A stretch of 64,000 bases of DNA, from contig JABHDC010000245.1 in assembly GCA_018673255.1 (NCBI GenBank), positions 155,618 to 219,617 on the forward strand. Reading direction: 5' to 3'. Shown one piece after another: positions 7,937 to 14,754 of the stretch; within the stretch, counting starts at the first letter, position 1; each line of letters opens with the position of its first letter. A program made the translations under genes and the position numbers. This stretch comes from Gemmatimonadota bacterium (GTDB taxonomy: Bacteria > Latescibacterota > UBA2968 > UBA8231). The notes under the pieces were generated by a model. The model searched no databases. It was not told the origin of the DNA and worked only from the letters and a program-made list of their open reading frames with translations.

Positions 7937-8186
7937 ATGGCTTCAACTGATCTGTACAGCCGGGAGTGGACGGCAGCTCACTACGATGACTATGGGGAGA
8001 AGGAGTGAAATCGCTTCGCTGACAGCCTCCATGGGCGCATCAATCTTGAGATCCGGCGAGGTCACGGCCGATCTTGTACCAGGGAATGCAGATTGGGATG
8101 AGCTGTTACGCATGGAACTGGAGGCGACCCGGGAAGAGGGCTGCCTCGACATGGGGACGCACATCATTGTGGTGGCGACAAAGTGA
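7937..8186 (+). pseudogene. Degraded SAM-dependent methyltransferase
   Basis: From the ATG at 7937 the reading is a methyltransferase-like N-terminus (STDLYSREWTAAHYDDYGEK), halted by TGA at 8006. Reading through gives NRFADSLHGRINLEI in the same frame to about 8050. The sequence then jumps frame to GHVTADLVPGNADWDELLRM and ends with DMGTHIIVVATK at 8186, a typical methyltransferase C-terminus. The central SAM-binding half is absent. The gene therefore carries a nonsense codon plus an internal deletion with frame change. The family assignment rests on the terminal fragments only. Confidence 0.6.
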
Positions 8187-8227
8187 GATGCGCCGAAGCG
8201 TAACCTGCTCGTCCAGTTTCAGGGCGT

Positions 8228-8274
8228 GCATTGCTGCAATGCAATCAATGATGCACAATTAAGCATTGATTGCA
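8228..8274 (+). promoter_or_regulatory. Promoter with overlapping palindromic operators for the FitAB-like module
   Basis: TGCAATCAATG (8240-8250) and CATTGATTGCA (8264-8274) form a perfect 11-base inverted repeat with 13 bases between. A second palindrome, GCATTGC-T-GCAATGC (8228-8242), overlaps the left arm. TTGCTG (8231-8236) and CACAAT (8254-8259), 17 bases apart, can serve as promoter boxes lying within these repeats. FitA-type antitoxins bind such inverted repeats with the toxin and repress themselves. Confidence 0.7.
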
Positions 8275-8296
8275 CGACGAATCCGAGGGAGAATCC

Positions 8297-8545
8297 ATGG
8301 CCAGCATGACAATCCGAAACCTGGACGATGGTCTCAAGAGAAGATTGCGCATCCAGGCCGCCGAACACGGTACATCCATGGAAGAGGAGGCCCGCGAAAT
8401 CCTTCGCGCGGCGCTGTCCAAGGAGAACCCCGAGCCATACAACCTGTCTCGCCGTATCCGGGAACGGTTTGCCGAGGCGGGGGGCATCGATCTTGAGCTC
8501 CCGGCGCGTGAGCCGCTTCGTCAGCCACCGGATCTGGTGCCATGA
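8297..8545 (+). CDS. FitA-like ribbon-helix-helix antitoxin
   Basis: An 82-residue protein starting ASMTIRNLDDGLKRRLRIQA, the Arc/MetJ ribbon-helix-helix of FitA antitoxins, then HGTSMEEEAREILRAAL. The C-terminal 35 residues (including IDLELPAREPLRQPPD) match the toxin-wrapping tail of FitA. The ATG at 8297 is preceded by GAGGGA at 8285-8290; an upstream in-frame ATG at 8270 falls inside the operator and is less likely. The stop overlaps the toxin start (ATGA). Confidence 0.85.
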   Translation: MASMTIRNLDDGLKRRLRIQAAEHGTSMEEEAREILRAALSKENPEPYNLSRRIRERFAEAGGIDLELPAREPLRQPPDLVP

Positions 8546-8964
8546 TTGTCCTCGACACGAATGTGCTGTCCGAGTTGATGTGTCAAGCACCGGATGAGTT
8601 GGTGGTAGAATGGATGGATCGGCACCCTGACGCGCGCTTGTTCACAACCGCCGTGACCCAGGCCGAGATCCTCTATGGGGTTTCGGTTCTGCCTGATGGC
8701 AGGCGGAAGCAGAGCCTCACCGAAGCCGTTGACGCCATGTTCGAGCAGGACTTCCACGAGCGGACATTGCCCTTCGATGGCCCCGCAGCCATCACCTACG
8801 CGGCGATCTGTTCTGAATGTGCCCGCAAAGGTCGGCCCATCAGCCAGTTCGACGCTCAGATCGCCGCCATCACACGATCCCGCGGTGCTGCCCTGGCTAC
8901 CCGCAACACGTCGGACTTCGAAGCGTGCGAGATCCAGGTCATCGATCCATGGCGAGGAATGTGA
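8542..8964 (+). CDS. FitB-like PIN-domain toxin
   Basis: A 140-residue PIN domain of the FitB branch: MIVLDTNVLSEL with D5, TQAEILYGV with E42, ISQFDAQIAAI with D104, and ATRNTSDFEACEI with D125. All metal-binding positions are present, so RNase activity is expected. The ATG overlaps the antitoxin stop by 4 bases. The next gene begins 4 bases after its stop, so it could be read on the same transcript. Confidence 0.88.
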   Translation: MIVLDTNVLSELMCQAPDELVVEWMDRHPDARLFTTAVTQAEILYGVSVLPDGRRKQSLTEAVDAMFEQDFHERTLPFDGPAAITYAAICSECARKGRPISQFDAQIAAITRSRGAALATRNTSDFEACEIQVIDPWRGM

Positions 8965-8968
8965 GCTG

Positions 8969-10525
8969 ATGTTGGAACAGAATCCTGGGAAGCAGTTGTT
9001 CATCGATGACTTCTTCATCGAGTCCATGCAGGGGGCGCGCCGGGTGCTGAATCGGCCGCACAAGCTGACGGTGGATCAGCCGCTGGAGATTGTGATGGAT
9101 CAGCCGTGGGAGGACGCTTCGGCGCATCACCAGCGAACGGTCTACATCGAGGACGAGCAACGATTCCGACTCTACTACAACAGCTGGATCGATGCGCGCA
9201 TGCTGGTCTGTGCGCTGGATTCGGATGACGGCCTGAACTGGTCGAAGCCATCACTGGGTCTGGTGGAGTTTCGGGGCTCGACGGATAACAACATCACCAA
9301 CTGTCCGGCAGGCGGGCTGATCATCTGGTGGGATCCGCACGAGACGGATGCGTCGCGTCGTTGGAAGCGGATCGATAACAAGCCGACGGGGATGGCCGAG
9401 GATGGGTCGCCGGAATGGCTGGCCTACGTGTCGGCAGATGGCTACGACTGGGAAGTGTTGCCGAGGGGCGATCACTCGGAGCAGCCGATGCTCTTCAACT
9501 TCGGCGCGCCGGCGTCAGGCTTTGGTGGGGTGATGAATCCGGATGCGTCGTATGCGTTCTATTCGCAGCGTGGCTCGGGTCGGCGCACGCGCGTGCTGGG
9601 CCGGCGCGACAGCGACGATTTTCTGAACTGGTCGGGTCTGCGTACAGTGATCGATCAGGATCTGGATGATCCGACGGGGACTGAGTTCTACGCGGCAGGA
9701 TTCGATCCAGCCAATCGGTCGGATGGTGGGCTGCGAACCCTCATGCTGCACGCGTTCTACACGGATGTCGAGGAGCCCTACCGGATCCAGGGTCCGGCAG
9801 CCTACTGGGGTGCCGAGGCGGGTGGGCCCACCGCCCTTCCGGCTCGAGTTGATGGCTTCGTTGATACACAGCTGGCTGTCAGTCGCGACACGATCCACTG
9901 GACCCGCTGGCGTGAGCCATTCCTGGAACGCGGAGCAACCGGCGCGTGGGATTGGGGCATGGTGTACGGCGACGCTCCAATTCTGCACAAGGATCGGCTC
10001 TTTTTCTTCTACGGCGCCAGCGCCCAGTCGCACAATGGTCGCACGTCCAATCCTCTAGAGGGCCGTTACCCACGCCCCAAGAGTTGGGGTAAGGGGCTGA
10101 GTGTGCTGCGGCCGGATGGTTATGTGCATGTGGAGGCGGATTCGTTTGCGCCGGGCTCGTTGACGACGCACCGTTTCAGGCAGGCGGCGGGGGGGCGGAT
10201 CTGCGTGAATGCCGATGCGTCGACCGGCTACCTTCGCTACGAGTTGCTGGAGGATACGGGGGCGACGATTCCCGGTTTTGGCGTCGGCGACTGCAATCCG
10301 ATTCGCGTCGATACGCTGTGTGGCGAGTTGTCGTGGCAGGGCATGCCGGGGTGGCCGCCGGTGGGTGAACCGAAGCGACGCGCGGGGCTCGAGGATCTGT
10401 CGGATGGCGAATTCTACATAAAGATCCGCTTCCATCTTGACCCCGGGGCGAAGCTGTATTCGTTGACATTGGATCCCCCGGATGTGGCCGTGTGGGGTGT
10501 GCCAGTGCCAGGGCGGATCGATTGA
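8969..10525 (+). CDS. Glycoside hydrolase-like beta-propeller protein (GH32/43-type fold)
   Basis: A 518-residue protein without a signal peptide. Features of five-bladed glycosidase-like propellers are visible: LFIDDFFIES near the N-terminus, FRLYYNSWID, CALDSDDGLNWSKPSLGL, WLAYVSADGYDWE, LAVSRDTIHWTRW and LFFFYGASAQSHNG. These SxDGxxW-type blade motifs are typical of GH32/GH43/GH130-like families. The last 120 residues form a beta-sandwich-like module ending WGVPVPGRID. Substrate and catalytic residues cannot be assigned. The ATG at 8969 is chosen because the longer frame upstream only shadows the PIN toxin. Confidence 0.7.
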   Translation: MLEQNPGKQLFIDDFFIESMQGARRVLNRPHKLTVDQPLEIVMDQPWEDASAHHQRTVYIEDEQRFRLYYNSWIDARMLVCALDSDDGLNWSKPSLGLVEFRGSTDNNITNCPAGGLIIWWDPHETDASRRWKRIDNKPTGMAEDGSPEWLAYVSADGYDWEVLPRGDHSEQPMLFNFGAPASGFGGVMNPDASYAFYSQRGSGRRTRVLGRRDSDDFLNWSGLRTVIDQDLDDPTGTEFYAAGFDPANRSDGGLRTLMLHAFYTDVEEPYRIQGPAAYWGAEAGGPTALPARVDGFVDTQLAVSRDTIHWTRWREPFLERGATGAWDWGMVYGDAPILHKDRLFFFYGASAQSHNGRTSNPLEGRYPRPKSWGKGLSVLRPDGYVHVEADSFAPGSLTTHRFRQAAGGRICVNADASTGYLRYELLEDTGATIPGFGVGDCNPIRVDTLCGELSWQGMPGWPPVGEPKRRAGLEDLSDGEFYIKIRFHLDPGAKLYSLTLDPPDVAVWGVPVPGRID

Positions 10526-10534
10526 ACCCGGTGG

Positions 10535-11119
10535 ATGACAACAGGAGAAGTCTTCGTGCGTGTTCGTGAACGTCTGCCCGATCTCGGGATGGAAGTCTTC
10601 TCCGTCGTGCTGGCCGTGCTCCTGGCTTTGTTCGTCAACGAATGGCGTCAGGACCGCGCCGATCAGAAGCTGGCAGAACGGGCACTGACGGGAGTGATGG
10701 ACGAGGTGCGCAGTAATCGGGATGAGCTGGCCTCGACGGTCGTCGACCACCAGGCGAGTCTGGACACGCTGCACGGGGCGATTGCGGCGATTGATGTGGG
10801 CACTGATTCTTCCGGACGCAGCGTGCAATACGATGTGGCGCTGCTGGAGGGGACGTCGTGGGAGACGGCGCGGATGACGCAGGTCATCATCTACATGGAC
10901 TACGATGTCGTCGCCCAGTTGTCCGGCATCTACGAACTGCAGGGACTGTACATGCGGCTGACGGATAACTTCGTCGACAACATGCTGTCCCAGGATCGTC
11001 CCGGTGACATTGCTGAGGCACGGGACATGTATCTGCATCACGTCGGCTACCTGTCGAATCTGTCCAAGTTGGGGCAGCAATTGCTGGACGAATACGACGG
11101 CATCCTTCAGCCTGAGTAG
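10535..11119 (+). CDS. Single-pass membrane protein with helical domain, unknown function
   Basis: A 194-residue protein with one membrane segment near residues 20-37 (MEVFSVVLAVLLALFVNEWR). A mostly helical extramembrane part follows (AERALTGVMDEVRSNRDELAS and later helices). The layout, a short N-terminus, one segment ending NEWRQ and then a helical domain, resembles DUF6090-like proteins. No catalytic motif is visible. It starts 9 bases after the glycosidase-like gene. Its 3' end overlaps the convergent epimerase gene by 13 bases. Confidence 0.6.
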   Translation: MTTGEVFVRVRERLPDLGMEVFSVVLAVLLALFVNEWRQDRADQKLAERALTGVMDEVRSNRDELASTVVDHQASLDTLHGAIAAIDVGTDSSGRSVQYDVALLEGTSWETARMTQVIIYMDYDVVAQLSGIYELQGLYMRLTDNFVDNMLSQDRPGDIAEARDMYLHHVGYLSNLSKLGQQLLDEYDGILQPE

Positions 11120-11898
11120 GTCTCTTCGGCGTCGTGCAGGGGTTCGTAGCCGATCTCACGCCGGGGCAATTCCAGGTCGAAGATGTTATAGGTGTTGTTG
11201 GATGTGACGAAGTAGTGGGCGCCTGAACGCAGGCGGCCGTCGCACCAGGTGGTGTAGCAGGCGTGGACGAAGCGCGCTGCGTCTTCCTGATGACACCAGA
11301 GCGAGAAGTACCCCTTCTCTGTCAGATTCACATCGTTGGCCGCGTTGATCCCACCCCAGCGGGCAGCGATGGCGCCGTGTCCATCGGCCGCCAATCTCTC
11401 ACACCACTGCTCCACGTGCTGTTTTTCACGACCGTAGTCATCCAGCGGACAGGCGGTGATACTGGAAGAGATGCGCTCGGGCGGCGGGTCGAATTCGTCG
11501 AAACGGCGCTCGGCCCACGTGGCCCAGATGCCGCCATGCACAGAGTAGGCGCCATCGCAGGCGTGCACGGAACTGGCGGCGACCACCATCGGCACCTTCG
11601 GCTGACACAACGCGCCCTTGAAGACGCTGTCGGTCAGTGCATTCATCGTCTCGAGATTGCCGTGACGCGCCAGGTAGATGACGAGGTCGCGGTCGGCGAT
11701 CTGTGCAGCCAGGCCCTCAGGATCGGTGCTGATGTCGAGGTCGACGAAGTTGCACTGGGCGTCGGATTCGGTGGCCTTGTCGAGGGCGCCGGGCAGATCG
11801 ACGGAGGTGATGTGGTAGTCGGGATCGAGTCGGGGCAAAAAGGTGCGCAGACCGGCACCGATGTTCCCCCGTCCGCCGATGATGAGGACGTTGTGCAT
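11107..11898 (-). CDS. NAD(P)-dependent sugar epimerase/dehydratase family protein
   Basis: A 263-residue extended SDR. The dinucleotide loop is VLIIGGRGNIGAGL at the N-terminus, followed by VDLDI and a Ser-rich strand, VAASSVHA. The catalytic Tyr-x3-Lys is in DDYGREKQHVEQW. Members act on nucleotide sugars or uronic acids; the substrate is unknown. It is the last gene of a minus-strand set with a CDP-alcohol transferase (62 bases upstream) and a PfkB kinase. Confidence 0.8.
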   Translation of the reverse strand: MHNVLIIGGRGNIGAGLRTFLPRLDPDYHITSVDLPGALDKATESDAQCNFVDLDISTDPEGLAAQIADRDLVIYLARHGNLETMNALTDSVFKGALCQPKVPMVVAASSVHACDGAYSVHGGIWATWAERRFDEFDPPPERISSSITACPLDDYGREKQHVEQWCERLAADGHGAIAARWGGINAANDVNLTEKGYFSLWCHQEDAARFVHACYTTWCDGRLRSGAHYFVTSNNTYNIFDLELPRREIGYEPLHDAEETYSG

Positions 11899-11960
11899 GA
11901 GATCTCTGAGTTGATGTCGTGTGGTGTGTGTCGAACGAAGATGGGAAGGATAGGCCGTCG

Positions 11961-12584
11961 TCAGGAATCGGTGCGGTCCGCTTCCGCCTTGTGCAGCAGA
12001 CGCCGTGTGTAGACGACGCGCTGGATCGCACCGATGTGCGTCATCCCTGCCGTGAGCCAGAGCATGGCGCCGATCGTGGACACACCGGCGATTTGCGGCC
12101 AGCGCGTGGCCAGAAGCAGACCCGCCAGGATCAGGATGAAACGCTCGGTGCGTTCGCCGATGGTGGGCCAGTCCTGGGCGTACATCTGGTCAGCGATGGC
12201 CGTACGTGGTTTGGCATAGCTGGTCAGTACGGTGCCGACGGTGGCCAGGAAGGCCTCCAACTGAAAGCCATTGAGAAAGAAGCCGAAGTAGAGGACGCAG
12301 TCGACGTAACGATCGATCATCGCATCGAAGTAGGAGCCGAAGCGACTGGTCTGGTTCAACGCCCGTGCCAGGCAACCATCGACGAGATCGATAAATCCAG
12401 ACAGGAGAATGAAGAGGATCGCCAGCAGATACTGCTGCTGCGCGATCGCCCAGCAGGCGGGCAGGGCCAGCACGAAGGCGAAGAAGGTGAAGGTGTTGGG
12501 GCTGAAGGGGTAGAGTCTCGGATGACGTGCGAAGTGGGCGGTGATCCCCGACTGCACGGACTCTCTGAGGGCGCGGGTGATCAC
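11961..12584 (-). CDS. CDP-alcohol phosphatidyltransferase family membrane enzyme
   Basis: A 207-residue integral membrane protein. The family signature D-x2-D-G-x2-A-R-x8-G-x3-D-x3-D is complete in DLVDGCLARALNQ followed by RFGSYFDAMIDR. About five to six hydrophobic segments surround it. The enzyme class moves a phosphatidyl or phospho-alcohol group from a CDP donor to an alcohol acceptor during phospholipid synthesis. The GTG start overlaps the stop of the upstream PfkB kinase by 4 bases, so the kinase may supply a phosphorylated polyol acceptor; this is inference. Confidence 0.85.
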   Translation of the reverse strand: MITRALRESVQSGITAHFARHPRLYPFSPNTFTFFAFVLALPACWAIAQQQYLLAILFILLSGFIDLVDGCLARALNQTSRFGSYFDAMIDRYVDCVLYFGFFLNGFQLEAFLATVGTVLTSYAKPRTAIADQMYAQDWPTIGERTERFILILAGLLLATRWPQIAGVSTIGAMLWLTAGMTHIGAIQRVVYTRRLLHKAEADRTDS

Positions 12585-13591
12585 GAGGCGGCTTCCCGAA
12601 ATTGGGCAGAATCAGACAACAGGACGTCGATGTCGGCCCGATGGGGGATGGCGGGTGCGGCACCGACTCGGGTCACGCACAGGGCGGCGGCGGCATTGGC
12701 GAAACGGGTTGCCGCCACCAACGCCTCGAAGGGCAGTTCGGCCAGGGGGCAGGCGGCCTGCTCGAGTTGCTCCACCAGAGCCAGGGCCCAGGCACCCCGG
12801 AACGTGTCGCCGGCAGCACCCCCGTCGATGGCGTCCACGAACAGACCGCGGACGAAGTGGTGATCGTCATCGCGGGCAATCAGCGCCCCGTCGGCGCCGC
12901 GGGTGATCAGGACGATGCCGACGTGCTGGCGCAGGGCGGTGGCGGCGGCCAGGGCGGTCTCGTCGTCGATGATCTCGACGCCGGTCAGCGCGAGGGCTTC
13001 TGAGCGATTGGGGGCGATGATGTCGAGACGGGGCAGGATCGCATCGAAGAGGTGCTGACGCTCGGTGTCACTCTCCGGGACGACGGACGGGTCAAGCATG
13101 GCCGGAACGCCGGCGTCGGCAGCGCGCGTTACGGCGTTTTCGAGGGCGGCCAGTGGATTCTCGATTTGCGTGAGCAGGAGGGCAGCGGAATCGATCAGCT
13201 GTCCGGCGGTGTCGATATCGTCGGGGCAAACGTGGGCATTGGCGCCCAGATCCAGCGCGATGGTGACCTCGCCGTCGCCGTAGAGATACTCCATGACCAG
13301 GCCCGTGCGAACGCTTTCGTCGACGCGTACATGAGCGGTACCGACGCCGGTCTGGTTGAGAATCTTGAGTGATTCGGCGCCCCAGGCATCATCGCCGACA
13401 CAGCCGACCAGGTGCACAGCGCGATGACCGCGAGCGGCAGATCGCTTGGCAGCGATGGCCTGGTTCGAGCCTTTGCCTCCCTGGCTCTCTGAGTACGTCC
13501 CACGAAAGGTCTTGGGACCCTTCAGTGACTCCGTCTTCAGGATGAGGTCGACGTTGATGCTGCCTGGTGCGATGACGAGGTGAGATCCCAT
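12581..13591 (-). CDS. PfkB-family carbohydrate kinase (ribokinase-like)
   Basis: A 336-residue kinase. The N-terminal PfkB signature is GGKGSNQAIAAKR, preceded by APGSINVDLILKTE. The C-terminal signature is DAIDGGAAGDTFRGAWA with the catalytic Asp in GAAGD. Ribokinase-group enzymes phosphorylate a sugar or polyol with ATP. The ATG at 13591 gives the normal family start; the frame stays open upstream to 13735 but adds a low-complexity, non-homologous leader. It is the first gene of the kinase/CDP-alcohol transferase/epimerase set and divergent from the UroD-like gene. Confidence 0.85.
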   Translation of the reverse strand: MGSHLVIAPGSINVDLILKTESLKGPKTFRGTYSESQGGKGSNQAIAAKRSAARGHRAVHLVGCVGDDAWGAESLKILNQTGVGTAHVRVDESVRTGLVMEYLYGDGEVTIALDLGANAHVCPDDIDTAGQLIDSAALLLTQIENPLAALENAVTRAADAGVPAMLDPSVVPESDTERQHLFDAILPRLDIIAPNRSEALALTGVEIIDDETALAAATALRQHVGIVLITRGADGALIARDDDHHFVRGLFVDAIDGGAAGDTFRGAWALALVEQLEQAACPLAELPFEALVAATRFANAAAALCVTRVGAAPAIPHRADIDVLLSDSAQFREAAS

Positions 13592-13694
13592 GGTCCGAAC
13601 AACGTAGAGGAGGCCGAAAAGTGGTGCAAGAGACACCGGTGCGCAGCGGCACGATGAACTGGGTATGTTGTGGGGAGAGAGAGGAGGTGGGCCG

Positions 13695-14717
13695 TTGGTA
13701 GAAGAGATGACGAGTCTGGAGCGTGTACGAGCCACGATCGCGGGGGATCCGGTGGATCGACCGCCCGTGCAACCGATGTTGATGACCTTTGCCGGCGTAC
13801 ATGCCGGGATCCCATTCGGTGACTACTGTCGACGCGGCGAGCAGATGGCGGCGGCCCAACTGAAAGTCTGCCAGGACTTTGGGATCGACATAATGCTGAC
13901 GTGTTCGGATCCGGCCCGCGAGGTGGTGGATCTGTGTGGTGAGGAGAGCGTGCGCTGGTACGACGATCAGCCACCGGCGATCGATGAGACCAATGCGGCC
14001 CTGCACGACAAGGCACGGCTGGCAACGCTCAGACTGCCGGATGTACACAGTGGCCGCATGGGTGATCGCATCGACGCGATCCGGATTCTGCGACGAGAGG
14101 CCGGCGGCGGCGCGTGCATTGTGGGCTGGGTGGAGGGTGCCCTGGCACTGGCAGCCGAGTTGCGCGGTATCAACAACCTGATGATCGACTTCTACGACGA
14201 TCCGGGGTTCGTCCACGATCTGCTGCAATTCTGCGCCGACGTCTCCACCGTGTATGCCGGTGCCCAGGTTGAGGCTGGTGCCGACAGCATCGGCATGAGT
14301 GATGCAGCGGCCAGTCTGATTGGTCCCGATTTCTACGAACCCTTCTTGTGGAAGCGCCAGGTGCAGATTCTTAACGCTGCCAACGAGGCGGGTGCCATGA
14401 CGCGCGTGCACATGTGCGGTTGCACGGATGCTCTGCTGCCGGATATGGCGAAGTTGCCGGCGGATGTGATCGAGATCGACTTCCTCACCGACTTGCCCCT
14501 GGCACGGCAGAGCATGACTGATCGAGTGCTGTGCGGGAATATCGATACGATTTCGACCATGCTGGAAGGCGATGCTGAGCAGGTGCGTCAAGCGGCTCTC
14601 GCCTGCCGGCAGGTCAGTGGGACGCGGCACATCGTCGCGCCCGGTTGCGAGGTGGCGCCCCTGACCCCGCCCGCGAATGTGCGGGCCCTGGTCGAGGCCG
14701 CCCGATCCATGACGTAA
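13695..14717 (+). CDS. Uroporphyrinogen decarboxylase-family protein (HemE/MtaA-like)
   Basis: A TIM-barrel protein of 340 residues. TSLERVRATIAGDPVDRPPV at the start and later VHMCGCTDALLPDMA are typical of the URO-D superfamily. The superfamily includes HemE and corrinoid methyltransferases of the MtaA type. The HMCG and CGNIDT segments, plus absence of a haem context, favour the methyltransferase-like branch, whose substrates are mostly unknown. GAGGAGG (13681-13687) sits 7 bases before TTG at 13695, which decides the start; an ATG at 13707 has no well-spaced site. It is followed 37 bases later by a DUF5107-TPR gene. Confidence 0.75.
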   Translation: MVEEMTSLERVRATIAGDPVDRPPVQPMLMTFAGVHAGIPFGDYCRRGEQMAAAQLKVCQDFGIDIMLTCSDPAREVVDLCGEESVRWYDDQPPAIDETNAALHDKARLATLRLPDVHSGRMGDRIDAIRILRREAGGGACIVGWVEGALALAAELRGINNLMIDFYDDPGFVHDLLQFCADVSTVYAGAQVEAGADSIGMSDAAASLIGPDFYEPFLWKRQVQILNAANEAGAMTRVHMCGCTDALLPDMAKLPADVIEIDFLTDLPLARQSMTDRVLCGNIDTISTMLEGDAEQVRQAALACRQVSGTRHIVAPGCEVAPLTPPANVRALVEAARSMT

Positions 14718-14754
14718 ACAGATGCCCGGTCTGCCGGGCCGATCGAGGTGGATG

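Noticed and set aside
8675..8968. N-terminal extension of the glycosidase-like gene
   Set aside because: It reads in another frame through the FitB-like toxin, which is a clear PIN domain; the extension has no homology.
10055..11080. 341-residue frame on the minus strand
   Set aside because: Antisense to the propeller and membrane-protein genes, with scattered His/Arg/Gln composition typical of a GC-rich shadow.
11263..12863. Two long plus-strand frames (249 and 314 residues)
   Set aside because: Antisense to the epimerase and CDP-alcohol transferase genes, both of which have complete family signatures.
13592..13735. 48-residue extension of the PfkB kinase
   Set aside because: Ser/Pro-rich, unlike kinases, and would run through the divergent promoter region; the ATG at 13591 matches the family start.
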